Made by a program: the position numbers and the translations under genes. A stretch of DNA of 64,000 bases. Source: Agrypnia vestita. Its lineage: Eukaryota; Arthropoda; Insecta; Trichoptera; Phryganeidae. Of this stretch, positions 53,827-64,000 are shown piece after piece; within the stretch, counting starts at the first letter, position 1, and every line of letters begins with the position of its first letter. The notes under the pieces are model-generated. The model was not told the origin of the DNA. It made no database searches and saw only the letters and a list, made by a program, of their open reading frames with translations. The stretch is from assembly GCA_016648135.1 (NCBI GenBank), contig JADDOH010024916.1:25812-89811 (forward strand), in the 5' to 3' direction.

Positions 53827-54583
53827 TTAAGGGAGGGGTAAGGTTAATTCGTACAAAAAAAGGCATGTTTTTGTGAATTTTTTGTGACGACACAGTTAAA
53901 ATCTCTTTATTAAAACCAATAGTACATTAAAGAATAATATTTGAAGAATATTGTGTAAAATTTTCAAGACGAAATATTAAGAAATACGGCAATGGCAGTA
54001 ATTATTCGGACGTGTCTCGGAAAAAAGTAGAATTGCGGTGTCCATCATAACTTGGTGCTAGATCATCTGAAATCAAAAAATCAAAGTTCATTCGTTAGAT
54101 AGTAGATTTTAAATTATGTACAGAAATAGTATTCAAAATTTCAAAAGGATCGGTGCAGTAGTTTTGAAGTTATGATGGACACCGACTTTGAAAACGTGAG
54201 ATGTGGGGAAAACGATTTAAAGTTTTGCACACTGTAAAATTCAAAATAAAACTCAACACTTATTTTATACTTACACATAATCGTCGATGCCATGTTCACA
54301 CAGCAAAGAGCTTTCATCATCAGCATCTGTTTGTCCTTGTCTACGCAAAACTCTTCCAATGCAAATAGCACGTCCGGTAGTCCTCAGGTGAGCGCGTCTC
54401 TTAGCTGCCCGAGCAGGTATAGAAAATCAGTCAGAGTATCGCTCAAATGTTCATAATTTCGTCAATTTTGCTCCGATTGACTTGAAATTTTGACACAATA
54501 TTCTTACGATGTTATACATTCATTTAAAAAAATAAAAATAAAATGCAAAAAAAAAAAGTTAAAAACCTTACCCCCCCCCTTAA
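53827..54583. mobile_element. TTAA-flanked non-autonomous DNA transposon
   Basis: The left end TTAAGGGAGGGGTAAGGTT (53827) and right end AACCTTACCCCCCCCCTTAA (to 54583) are inverted, bounded by TTAA on both sides. An internal inverted pair CGGTGTCCATCATAACT lies near 54036-54053 and 54166-54184. TTAA duplications occur in piggyBac and Sola3-type elements. No transposase was detected and the superfamily is undecided. Confidence 0.8.
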
Positions 54584-54589
54584 TTGCAC

Positions 54590-55900
54590 TCAGCTTATTG
54601 CATTACCGTCGGTCATTGGGTCGTGGGTGCGGGTTATTAGTTTTATTCTCTAAGTTCCAGACATATCAGGGAACCTTAACTTTCGGCATTAAGCACATAT
54701 ATTATATAAGTCTAAGAGAAAACCGCTTAGAGCTTTGAAAATTGATTCAGAGCAATGGATATAATATAATAATGTAGAGTTATTAGATAATATTGTATAA
54801 GACGATCGTAGGTGGTTCTAGAGAATGCCCAAGTGACCTGGTTCCCGACCGAATTAATATTTGATTTGGTTAAATTCTCTCGAACTGCAGCATAATAATT
54901 AATGTTCGCTCGACCGTATGAGGAAAATCTATTTAGATTGTCTTTAATTAACTCTATATATCTAGGTATTCCTGTGAATTATTTCATCGCTAGCATTGCA
55001 TAGATACTTAAGCGTTCTGAAAGTACTATATTAGTTAATGTTTTTATTACAAAATGCTTATCGGACCAGTGCTTACGAGTATATATGAGACATGGAATTA
55101 TTGATTAATAAGAATGGGTTCTGAAAAAGAAAATTTCGAGATAAATACAAGTCTCATCCGTGGAAAACCACCGTAAAAGACATCAATGAGAACCTTGTTT
55201 CGCGTAAAGATTCAAGTGGGTATTACAGACATTATGTCAGTGTATTGGTACCTGTGAACGTTTTTAGTGGGCAGTCACTCGGACGGGCGGTGACCTATCA
55301 GTACCCGATATGCACTGTGGTAAAGCGGCAATTGTTTGACAAGCTAAAAACACGGTGTCCACATATCTGAACTACTCACTTACACTGTTAAAGCTATACA
55401 CTAAAAATAAATATTCCTGAAGGCAATAAATTGTCACGATAAAGATTGAAGCTACCAGTAACTTTAATAATTATTTACATTGGTTTAAGAATAATCTGGA
55501 AGGACGTGAAAACCGCCCGAAGTATCTAGGGGCAGGGGAGCCAGGAAGTTGCATATTCAAATACCGGCGATTTTTCAAGTGATAATTTTCGAGCGCATAT
55601 ATTCTAGTGAGTTCTATTAAATGGAGAGTTGTTTTGTTGAATAAACTATTTTAATTTTTTTTAACAATTGCCAAATTTTTTAGGTGAACCCTAAAGCTGC
55701 AAATACATGACTATATTATGTTCCGTAAAAACATTTTTTTTGGTATATAGACATTCAATGCTACTTTTATCTATGATATATAAAAATTAACTGTTTATCG
55801 ATGATATAAAAAACATTATTTAATGTATGTCTTAAAAAACGATACATATGAAAATTTGAGCTCGATGGTTACCTGGAAATATTTTTAATTTAATTTTTTT
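54590..55900. other. No recognised gene
   Basis: No coding similarity, tandem repeat or long inverted repeat was seen. Confidence 0.4.
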
Positions 55901-55904
55901 AACT

Positions 55905-55950
55905 GCGTTGTAAATAGGGATCCCAGAATTGTAATCCCTATTCACAACGC
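55905..55950. repeat. Short hairpin
   Basis: GCGTTGTAAATAGGGAT (55905-55921) and its inverse (55934-55950) form a 17-bp stem with one mismatch and a 12-base loop. Probably a remnant of a small foldback repeat. Confidence 0.6.
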
Positions 55951-56089
55951 TACACAAAAAATAAGATAGTAAATATTACTATATGTAATAATTTATCTTA
56001 TATTTTATTGTTAAACTAGTATTAAGTACCTTTATTTGTAAACAAGGATTTTTTTGAAATAAAAAAAAAAATATATATATATATATACT

Positions 56090-56410
56090 GTGCTGTTTTG
56101 AAAATAGCAATATTCAGATGTCAGATCTTTATCCCAGTCTTGACAGGTATGTTTAACATTGTATTGCCGCCAATTTCGATGTTTTAAGTTTGACATGTTT
56201 GAAATTAAAGAATTCAATCAATCAGAAAGCTCTAACGCGTAAAAAAACCTTAAGTTATTCACAATTACGAATAATGAGCTTTCTAATTGATTGAATTCAT
56301 TAATTTCAAACCTGTCAAACATAAAACGTCAAAAAACGGCGTCACAATGTCATACAATAACTGTCAAGATACAGAAAATTGCAATATTGCTTAGTTCAGA
56401 ATACGGATGA
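56090..56410. mobile_element. Foldback element, diverged arms
   Basis: Roughly 56097-56233 and 56268-56405 are inverted and diverged. The best part is GAATTCAATCAATCAGAAAG against CTTTCTAATTGATTGAATTC, flanked by AATTTCAAACATGTCAAAC-like words. The long arms and short centre suggest a MITE. Confidence 0.6.
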
Positions 56411-56563
56411 TTGTCAGATCATCATCGACATATCTTGGGTATCCTGTCTTCTAAGAATTTTCCAACATCGTGTTCTATAATCACTTAATATGTGATGTGG
56501 AGCTCAGAGATCGGGTTCTGTCTAAGCAGAAAATTTTTGTTCGACCACCCGCCACGTCTTATA

Positions 56564-57097
56564 CAGGGTTATTTGTAAAACATTAATAACCTTGCAGGAC
56601 TATATTCCTGCCTTGATTATGAGTCGAAAATGTTCAAGCTATTATGACCTAATTAATATAAATAGTTAAGGAGATATGCGACATCAAAGTTTGCATTTTT
56701 TTTCAATATTTCTGAATTATTTTTTGTAAAACGTTGGACTATCATTACAGTAACTTATATCGAATATGAAAAATTCATTTCCTTTAATACAAGTCAAATA
56801 AAAAACTAAAAACCTTCAAATTCCAATTGGAAAACATTCCAATTGGAATTTTTTCAGGGTTTTTATCAATTTATTTAACTTGTATTGAAACGAATGAATT
56901 TTTCGTATGAGTTACTGTAATGATAGTCCAACATTTTACAAAAAAAAAGTCAGAAATATTGAAAAAAAATGCAAACTTTGATGTCGCATATCTCCATAAC
57001 TATTGATATTAGGTCATAATAGCTTGAACATTTTCGACTCATAATCAAGGCAGGAATATAGTCCTGCGAGGTTATTAATGTTTTACAAATAACCCTG
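56564..57097. mobile_element. CAGGGTTATTT long-hairpin MITE
   Basis: Complete 534-bp copy between TATA flanks. The centre carries TTCCAATTGGAA twice (near 56820-56850), a short palindrome also present in the copies at 12074 and 60121. Confidence 0.9.
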
Positions 57098-57099
57098 TA

Positions 57100-57360
57100 T
57101 ACTAGCGCCCGCCGCCCGCGTACTAGTTGAAAGCGCCCAGACCCAAGACCCGTCTTGTCCTGGGTCTGGGTGTTTTCAGACCCTTCTCGGCATGGCAGTG
57201 GCGATGGTATTGGTAGCAGCAGTGGCAGTAGGTACTTTTGTTTTCAAAAATATTATGGAAGCGCCTAGTTACCGCTAAAAGTAAAACTGACAGTAAATAC
57301 ACTTTTTTTAATAAAAATGTTATAGTGGCAAATTTTACTGGGGTACCCATTGGGTAAACA
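57100..57360. other. No recognised gene
   Basis: A GC-rich stretch at 57105-57240 with CCCGCCGCCCGCG and CAGACCC/GGGTCTG inverted words. The minus-strand frame 57123-57389 has no similarity. Confidence 0.4.
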
Positions 57361-57363
57361 TAT

Positions 57364-58422
57364 TGTAACGAGGATAAAAAAAAAATCACGCAATCCTGTC
57401 AAGTGACAGTTGTTTGAAGTGGTCACAACACTATCGAAGAATTGAGAACGGTCTATAATATTCTACGGCTTTCGGGAAGCATCTGAAACATTCTACAAGA
57501 ATCTAAAAGCCGCGAGAATTGTCTCCTAAACACTGGGAACGCCTAGAACGTTCATAGAACAGCATTGGTCGGATTTAAATAAGACGCGCGCGGGAGTAGT
57601 TATTGTTTTTTAGCGCGCTTGATAGCGAAACCAGAACGAAGGCAGCCGCGATGGCCAAGATGGCTAACCGAGCGACAATTCGACAGCGAATAATCTATTT
57701 ATTTATTTTTTGGGAAAATTAACAGCATTTTAACATATTAATAAATATCAATTAATGGATTTTAAAATTACGGCAATTACAATTTTTCCACTGAATATAG
57801 TAATTTGTTAGAACATTGTTTTACTTATTAGAACATAGTTTATTAGAATATGGTAATTTATTAGAAGTGTGACGTAGTAAAATAATTTTTAAAATTATTT
57901 TAACAGCGATTGGAGAGGGTGGAGGGGAATGTGGGACGGAAGTAGAAGGGAAGATAAATTGTATGAATTAGTTTGGGTGCGGTTGTGTATATATTGTTTA
58001 TTTTATGTTTCTTATCGTTGCGTTGAAAATGTCAATGTGGTGATAGTTTGTGTTAAATGAATTTGTGGATCTGTCCATAAAGGAGTTTTGTTTTGAGTTG
58101 GTCTTACAAGAGGGGAGATGAAAAGTAGGTGAATGTCTGTTATTGCGAATTCTTACGTAGTGAAATAAACCGAAGTGAATAATACGTGCGGAAACTGGAT
58201 GGAGTTTTAGTGAATATTGTATAAAGTGTTCAAGCGATAATAAAGTGTCTATGTACGAATAATAAATTACAAAACAGTTTGATTTTTGAATATAGTTAAA
58301 TTTAATAGTGTTGAGTGACTTTGCACATCAAATTATTAGTTAATCAGTAATTAATAATTAATAAATGCGTAGATAATTTCCAGCGTTTTCGTTAATTCCT
58401 CCCGCAGACACGACACGTGACA
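57364..58422 (+). mobile_element. Solo LTR split by a LINE insertion
   Basis: Starts TGTAACGAGG and ends CGACACGTGACA. It matches 18878-19440 on both sides of an insert at about 57694-58145 (left to CAGCGAATAATCT, right from TTCTTACGTAG). TATA-like ATTTAAATAAGACGCGCGC lies at 57577-57595 and polyadenylation-like AATAAAGTGTC near 58239. No flanking duplication could be confirmed. No pol or env-like sequence is adjacent. Confidence 0.75.
57694..58145 (-). mobile_element. LINE 3' end inserted in the LTR
   Basis: The minus-strand sequence is homologous to 27511-27850: shared ORF2 tail codons, C-rich GTCCCACATTCCCCTCCACC (inverse) and an AAATAAATAAATAG tail at 57694-57706. Compared with the uninterrupted LTR, about 11 bp (ATCTGGAAAG region) are missing at the right joint, or form part of an imprecise duplication. 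Confidence 0.75.
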
Positions 58423-58424
58423 AT

Positions 58425-59260
58425 ACTATATATTAAAAAAAAAAAAAAGAAAAAAAAACAGGGAGACGATGTTTGCAGAATTTTTTGCAAGAATTTACTG
58501 TTAAATGATATTTATTACCATTTGAAGACCCCATGGCAAGAAGTTGTTAACTAATATTTTTGTCAAAATTGAGTTAATAAACTAAATATTGATCAAATCA
58601 TAGAGATGAATATGTTAACTACACTTTTTCATAAAAATTAAATCAGTTACTAATGGGAAGAACGTGTTATCTTCAATAATAACATGTTCATGCCATCATT
58701 CTGAAATTAACACGTCTTTTAATTTGATTGGAATATTTATGGTTAATATAAATTTTACTCTGGCAGTACTGTCATATATTTGTTTTTATTTGAAGACTAT
58801 TATAATATGTATTTATATATTATTTTTCAATAATTTTAAACGGTAGGTTTGAAATATTTATGGTTAATACAAATTTTACTCTGGCAGTACTGTCATATAT
58901 TTGTTTTTATTTGAAGACTCTTATAATATGTACTTATATATTATTTTTCAATAATAGTAAACGGTACATACCATGTTTTTCATTATTTATTAACATGCCA
59001 GGTATTTTGTAATTTTGGATAATGGATGGTAAAACGGATAGCATTTGAAGAGTTGTTTAAAACACGAACTGTTTTAACAATTTTAAAAAGGTATTATTCT
59101 ATTAAAAATGAGTTACAGAGGCGAAAACATGGTGGTTAACTACATTTTTTAGGAACATTAATATTTTTTTATGCATAAATGCGTTTTTTTACTTTGTAAA
59201 TACTTTTTTTGATATTGTAGTGATATAAATCAATAAAAATTAATTTTGAATTAGCAATAA
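58425..59260. repeat. AT-rich region with a 121-bp tandem duplication
   Basis: The segment beginning GAATATTTATGGTTAATA at 58730 is repeated from 58851 (to about 58970) with a few substitutions. An A-rich run lies at 58434-58459. Nothing else is recognised. Confidence 0.7.
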
Positions 59261-59261
59261 A

Positions 59262-59735
59262 ACATATACTGTTGTATTTTGCTATTACTTTGTGGTTATT
59301 CATTATGAATATAATTAAACTAGTTAACTTAGTTTACACCACTAAAATTTATTTGGTAAAACCAACCGGATTCGGAAACGACATTCCTTCATCAGGGTAT
59401 ACCCAATACTAATTGAACTTTACAAAAATTATAAACAATCATACTTCAGTGTTAAGTGTCCAAATGGGGGTAAATAGTGGGGGGTGCGAAAGAAACAGGT
59501 GATAGGGTGAAAGGGAATATATTCAAAATAGGAATGTAAGTTAAATTTTTTTGGTTGTTAATAATAGATTCATTATTATTTATAGCTTTCTTAATCTCTA
59601 GGGCCTCTAAATTATTAAGGCGTCTACTTTTACTATTAATGTGAAGAATGTTGACCCCTATATTTTTATTAAAACTATGGTTACTCTCAATAATATGATT
59701 AGCAAATTTTCTGAATTTGAAAATTTAATTATAAT
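59262..59735 (-). mobile_element. Penelope-like 3' end with GIY-YIG tail and degraded hammerhead
   Basis: On the minus strand 59735-59460 encodes KFRKFANHIIESNHSFNKNI, GVNILHINSKSRRLNNLEAL and EIKKAINNNESII, the C-terminal third of the GIY-YIG domain, then PILNIFPFTLSPVSFAPP. It is followed by a hammerhead at 59398-59361 and the tail shared with 27985-28285 and 25027-25145. Open to its stop near 59460 but 5'-truncated. Confidence 0.85.
59361..59398 (-). ncRNA. Hammerhead motif, one core change
   Basis: Minus strand: ACC, CUGAUGA (59395-59389), AGGAAUGUCGUUUCC, GAAUC, CG, GUU, GGU. The change GAAAC to GAAUC disrupts the conserved A15.1-U16.1 pair, so activity is unlikely. Stems I and II are intact. 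Confidence 0.65.
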
Positions 59736-59739
59736 AAAA

Positions 59740-60115
59740 CATATTTTTCAAAGGCGAAATGCTAATGTCTAATTATCTCAAAATGACTTGAATGTTAGTT
59801 AACAACTTCTTCAAGGGGTCTTCATTTATTACCATTTGTCAAAACCGGTAAACCGTTCTCCTGCCTCTCGTCTCGGCTCTTCCATGGAAATGAGGTTCTC
59901 CCGAGCTGACATTAATATCCCGTGTCATCCACTTCTGGACGCATCAATCACGATCCTCTTTCTGCCCCCGCCTCCTCTCCCCTGAATATATTGTCCATCT
60001 ATTTCCGTTCTTCACCGGCTCTTCCTCAATTCTCGCGTGAAGCTGTCATCAGTCAGTAGCCAGTCTCTTCTAAACGGCTTCATTCAATAATCTTTATACT
60101 CGTATTAGTGAATTT
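59740..60115. other. No recognised gene
   Basis: A pyrimidine-rich, moderately GC-rich stretch (59855-60070, CCCCCGCCTCCTCTCCCC) could be promoter-like. No exon was recognised. Confidence 0.4.
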
Positions 60116-60120
60116 ATATA

Positions 60121-60658
60121 CAGGGTTATTTGGAAAACATTAATAACTTCGCAGGACTATTTTCCTGCCTTGATTATGAGTCGAAAATGTTCAAGCTATC
60201 ATGACCTAATATCAATATTTAAGGAGATATGCTACATCAAAGTTTGCATTTTTTTTTCAATATTTCTGACATATTTTTTGTGAAACGTTGGACTATCATT
60301 ACACTAACTTATATCGAATATGAAAAATTCATTCCCTTGAATACAAGTCAAATAAAAAAATAAAAACCTCCGAACTCCAATTGGAAAACATTCCAATTGG
60401 AATTTTTCAGGATTTTTATCATTTTATTTAACTTGTATTGAAAATAATGAATTTTTCGTAATCGATATTAGTTACTGTAATGATAGTCCAACGTTTTACA
60501 AAAAATAAGTCAGAAATATTGAAAAAAAAATGCAAACTTTGATGTCGCATATCTCCATAACTATAGATATTAGGTCATGATAGCTTGAACATTTTCGACT
60601 CATAATCAAGGCAGGAATATAGTACTGCGAGGTTATTAATGTTTTCCAAATAACCCTG
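60121..60658. mobile_element. CAGGGTTATTT long-hairpin MITE
   Basis: Complete 538-bp copy. The left flank is TATA; the right flank CATA shows one change. The arms pair over almost the whole length. Confidence 0.9.
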
Positions 60659-60845
60659 CATATAAACAAATCATTAGCATAAACGATTTTGCTAGGTAGT
60701 GAAAAAAGCGTTTCGCGATCTTATATAAGTTCATTTTCAAGAACCGTAGTATGTACAAACTTAACCAATGAACGCAAACAAATATCCAACCAAACACTCT
60801 TATTTATGTAATTTAAAATTAAGGTTCCGGAGAATCTCACCAATT

Positions 60846-61380
60846 ATAATAAGTTCGTGTCTCTCTGGCCGTCCGTCCGTCTGTCTGTCTGTCCCGTAAC
60901 TTCTTTATAGTAAAAACTTTTCTGAATATTTTGGGTTTGTCCAAAATTTTCAGAACAGTACTGGATTTTTGTCACAGGGACAAACTCAAAATATTCTGAA
61001 TGAAAATACTAAATGTCTAAAGGAGTTTAAAAAAATATATTTCAGGCTTATTCTAGTGTAATGTTAATAATTCGGAAGAATCGCATTACACATAGAAAGG
61101 ATATTGCTAAAGACTCCAAAAAAAATTATATAATAGATATCTATGGTCCTTTAAGGGGAAAAAAGCTTTGGATGTCGCCCGCGCTAAGTATTGTTGCAAC
61201 ACATATACGGAACATGTCGTATAATTTAAATATATACAACTTCCAAAAAATTTGATAGACATGGTATTTCTATCATGGGTGGAAATGGCGAACGTTACAT
61301 TGTGTAAAATGATCACCTAATCCAGCCTAAAAAATATAATTTCGTCTCTGTGAGACATCTATAATATGTTGATTAGTAAA
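60846..61380. mobile_element. Hairpin MITE (GTCTCTGTG family), diverged copy
   Basis: It has CTGAATATTTTGGGTTTG, CAGAACAGTACTGGATTTTT and, further on, TTACATTGTGTAAAATGATC, TTTCGTCTCTGTGAGACATC. A local inverted pair TTTGAGTTTGTC-like lies at 60917-61000. The interior carries AT-rich unrelated sequence (61010-61250). Confidence 0.55.
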
Positions 61381-61616
61381 GTAAATTGAAAATAGAAATT
61401 GGAATTGAAATAAAAATCTTTCATTTTTGTAAATATTTTTTATCTTTTCTTTTTATATAAAAAAATAAATAAGATATAAGATAAAAATAAATAAGAACCG
61501 ACATGTAAAAGTATCGTCATTTTTGACGGGTTACAGCTAGTTAACAATAATTCGGAAAGGTTTGTGTTTAGGATAAATGTCTCAGTATGGCATAATATGT
61601 TCTGGATAAGCAGTGA

Positions 61617-61890
61617 CATTATTAATTATCAAACATAATAATTTCGTTGTCTGTCCGTCCATCTTTCTGTCTGTCCCCGTAACTTCCTATAACGTCCGTA
61701 ATTTCGTAAGAATTCACGACTTAAAAAACGGACGGATATGGGGCTTGAATCTCGGGCCACCAAACCCGAACCGGCCGATTAACGCATGTGCCTACGGCCG
61801 CCTGTCCGTGGACCGCCAAAAATATGCTATAAATATATACTAGGGCTTAACAAAGACGCGAACCAATGTTCCGTCATTTTTAACGGGTTA
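61617..61890 (-). mobile_element. tRNA-like SINE family B, copy 4
   Basis: The minus strand gives the clearest version of the family: AGCTGTAACCCGTTAAAAAT, GGAACATTGGTTCGCGTC, GGTCCACGGACAGGCGGCCG, ATGCGTTAATCGGCCGGTTC, box-B-like GATTCAAGCCCC, then GTGAATTCTTACGAAATTAC and a GGACAGACAGAAAG tract ending ACGAAATTATTATG. Confidence 0.72.
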
Positions 61891-62055
61891 CAGCTAGTTT
61901 CAAAATAATTTCGAGGTCAACAGTTGTTTTTTATTTACTACTGAATAAAGATTTTGAATTAGGATATTTATTTATTTCCATTTTTATTCAACAAATGTGT
62001 TATTTTCAGTTTTATCATTTTCAGATTCTCTGAATATGCTACCTGTGTGACTACT

Positions 62056-62091
62056 TAATAAATAATAATAATAATGATAATAATAATAATA

Positions 62092-62165
<74 letters not shown>

Positions 62166-62166
62166 T
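62056..62166. repeat. (AAT)n microsatellite
   Basis: About 37 AAT units with a few interruptions (GATAAT, AGTAAT). The tyrosine-rich minus frame crossing it is an artefact of the repeat. Confidence 0.97.
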
Positions 62167-62169
62167 AAT

Positions 62170-63525
62170 CATAATAATGATTATGATAATGGATAATTTA
62201 TATAGAATGTCACCAGTATAAATTGGCGTGCGAGGGAGGGCGTCCCTGTCGCGAAACAGAAGTTGCCCGGGTGTAAATTTATTGCACAATACATAATATA
62301 CAGAGTGGCCGGTACATTAACAAATATATTTTATGATATTATAATAGAAATTTGGTTGGGCAACACTAAAGAAACAAACCAGTAATGGCGGCCGCTCTGT
62401 CTAGAGTCCTGTCAGACTATAATATTGGTCCATTATTTGCTTTTTCAGCTTCTCAAAACTTTAAAACTACATAGGCATTTATTCTTGCACCACCTGCAAG
62501 GTGTTGCAAGACTGTTTTGGACATAATTCAGTGTATATTGGAAATCAAGATGTCACAGCTCGCGCGCAAATACGAGATTGAACTGAATGACAGGGCGAGG
62601 GGTTACCGCCGGGTGCGGGCGGGGCGTGTTTCAGTTCCAAAGTCGCTGTACGCCAATTTACGTTGGGCAAGCTATAGCTCCACTTTTGTAAACAATAGTT
62701 TAAGGGCTTCGCTTTATAAAACAGTTTATTCCTTCGCTAGGATTCAAAATTAATTCGAATTATTCAATTCGCAAAATTAAATGCGAACTTACACGGAATT
62801 GATTTTTTTAAAAAGAGTAGACATTTCAACGCTTTTGGGCCTGCCATCGCAAGTTCCATTTTACTGAACATAATCTTCTGACGACGACTGAAGAATCTTT
62901 CCTGCAGCTGAAGCAGAGGGCTGACCTTAGAATGGACCATAGAAAGGTCTACAGGAACCTAGAGACTTTCCGAGGGAGTAGGCAAGGAAAGCGGTGCCAA
63001 ACACCGGAAAACTGAGGCAGAATATAAATATAAATGAAAATGTTTCTAAAGCTATCTGTCAAAAAATGTATTAGGAAAATATCGTCAATGGGCGAGCTCC
63101 GTAATAAAATTATTTTGTAAAAATTAGTTAATTAACGAAATTAACTTGGTCCATATGATTTCAATGGATAACATGACTTAAACGCTGACTCCACATAGTT
63201 TAAAGTGATTACCAACAAAATTACTAATGGTATTCGGTTAGTTTTTTGTAATGAAAACATATCCTATAAAATGATTAGATATTTATTTATTTATTTAATT
63301 AAGAAATCATACCAGTTTCAATCATTGAAATGTTAGAGCACTGTGTACATTGCGTAAACCAATTACAAAGATTCACAGATGTTTTAGGCGTAGTGAATTT
63401 ACTAAGTTGGACAAGAAAATATTTGAAATCTAGGAGAATATATTATAGTAATCAACAAACAATATTTGAGTAAAATGGTTACAAATAAAGAAATTTGAAA
63501 CAGATAATATTGAAATTAAAATTTA
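62170..63525. other. No recognised gene
   Basis: Includes the frame 62517-62753, which has a basic, GC-richer N-terminal half (LARKYEIELNDRARGYRRVR) but no identifiable domain, and a short exon-like frame near 62845-63015 without similarity known to me. A few AAAT words at 63281-63300 may mark a LINE tail. Confidence 0.4.
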
Positions 63526-63526
63526 A

Positions 63527-63829
63527 TTAATTTGTAATGATTGTGATTATTTTTATATAGGAAAAACGTGTAGAAATTTGGAAATTAGAGTTAAGGAACA
63601 CTTAAGGTGTTTAAATAATTATTCTGAATTTTCTAACCATCTTTTGGCTATGGATCATTCTTTTGATATTAATAAGGGTTTACAAATTTTACATACAAAT
63701 TATACAGAATCACAATTTGATAAATTAGAAATTTTGGAAATAAGAAAGAGTGTAAATAGTAAATTGAATATTATAAATAATCAGGTCCTTTTTGCAAATA
63801 GTTATCTTTTAAATTTATTTTCATGTTAA
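63527..63829 (+). pseudogene. Penelope-like GIY-YIG endonuclease C-terminus
   Basis: The frame opens after a stop at 63524 and reads LICNDCDYFYIGKTCRNLEI, RVKEHLRCLNNYSEFSNHLL, DHSFDINKGLQILHTNYTES, then KLEILEIRKSVNSK and a stop at 63827-63829. CxxC, YIG, the Arg of RVKEH, and the catalytic-type Glu in EILEI are present. The GVY part and everything upstream are lost. The sequence is close to the 4648-5337 domain, but a different subfamily. Confidence 0.88.
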
Positions 63830-63960
63830 TTAGATACTTTATATTATCATTTTCCATATATAACTTTTTAATATTTTGATCTATACTTCGATTTTTAAAT
63901 ATTATTTTTGTTATCCTGACGAAGAAGCCATTGGCTTCGAAATATGTTGAATTTTTTTCA
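63528..63960 (+). mobile_element. Penelope-like 3' end with GIY-YIG domain and hammerhead
   Basis: A 5'-truncated copy consists of the GIY-YIG coding end (63527-63829), an 80-bp UTR and the hammerhead at 63913-63950. Its relative on the minus strand is 34026-34455. The element may continue past the window edge. Confidence 0.85.
63913..63950 (+). ncRNA. Hammerhead ribozyme, near-intact (Penelope 3' end)
   Basis: AUC, CUGACGA (63916-63922), stem II GAAGCC/GGCUUC with loop AUU (63924-63938), GAAAU, AU, GU, U at the cleavage position (63948), GA. Stem II is a perfect six pairs. Stem III has a U-G wobble and stem I only two or three pairs next to the core. Confidence 0.78.
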
Positions 63961-64000
63961 ATAAATAATTGGTTTTAACAAAGTTAATTTATATCAATTA

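Noticed and set aside
61984..62289. 101-codon tyrosine-rich protein
   Set aside because: Translation of the (AAT)n microsatellite on the minus strand.

Overview
The window reads as AT-rich intergenic DNA of an arthropod, most likely an insect. I base this on the repeat complement: Penelope-like elements with GIY-YIG domains, LINE 3' ends with AAAT-type tails, PIF/Harbinger, hAT and Tc1/mariner-type elements, and tRNA-derived repeats. I found no intact host protein gene, no rRNA and no convincing functional tRNA gene. Almost every protein-like reading frame that can be recognised is a truncated or frameshifted piece of a retrotransposon or DNA transposon. The species cannot be named from the sequence.

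Layout. 1-2.7 kb: featureless AT-rich DNA. 2.7-7.4 kb: Penelope 3' ends with hammerhead-ribozyme motifs, a 1.35-kb Tc1-like element with 230-bp inverted repeats, a Penelope GIY-YIG fragment with an intact-looking hammerhead, and a MITE whose interior has expanded into eighteen 51-bp tandem units. 7.9-15.4 kb: a mosaic of hairpin MITEs, tRNA-like foldback elements and one unclassified repeat family. 16.9-17.4 kb: a 33/66-bp minisatellite open in several frames. 18.9-26.5 kb: an LTR, LINE ends, a Harbinger deletion derivative, a spacer-less 184-bp perfect palindrome and paired inverted Penelope ends. 26.8-36.6 kb: LINE ends, including one LINE inserted in another with a 13-bp target duplication, and a hAT MITE with perfect duplications. 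38.9-47.2 kb: MITEs, a hAT element holding a LINE, a Penelope copy with a 12-bp target duplication and a second Harbinger derivative. 47.7-64 kb: SINE-like repeats, further Penelope ends, a TTAA element, two more long-hairpin MITEs, a second LTR split by a LINE, and a final Penelope fragment with a well-formed hammerhead.

The unifying signal is Penelope-like retroelements: at least a dozen 3' ends or fragments in several subfamilies. They carry hammerhead-ribozyme motifs in all stages from apparently intact (around 5.44, 9.1, 28.15, 48.2 and 63.9 kb) to decayed. Hammerheads in Penelope-like elements are an established phenomenon; what is notable here is their density, the variety of stem sequences, and the inverted terminal arms that accompany several copies. 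All boundaries come from reading by eye without alignment tools, so edges of old repeats are approximate.
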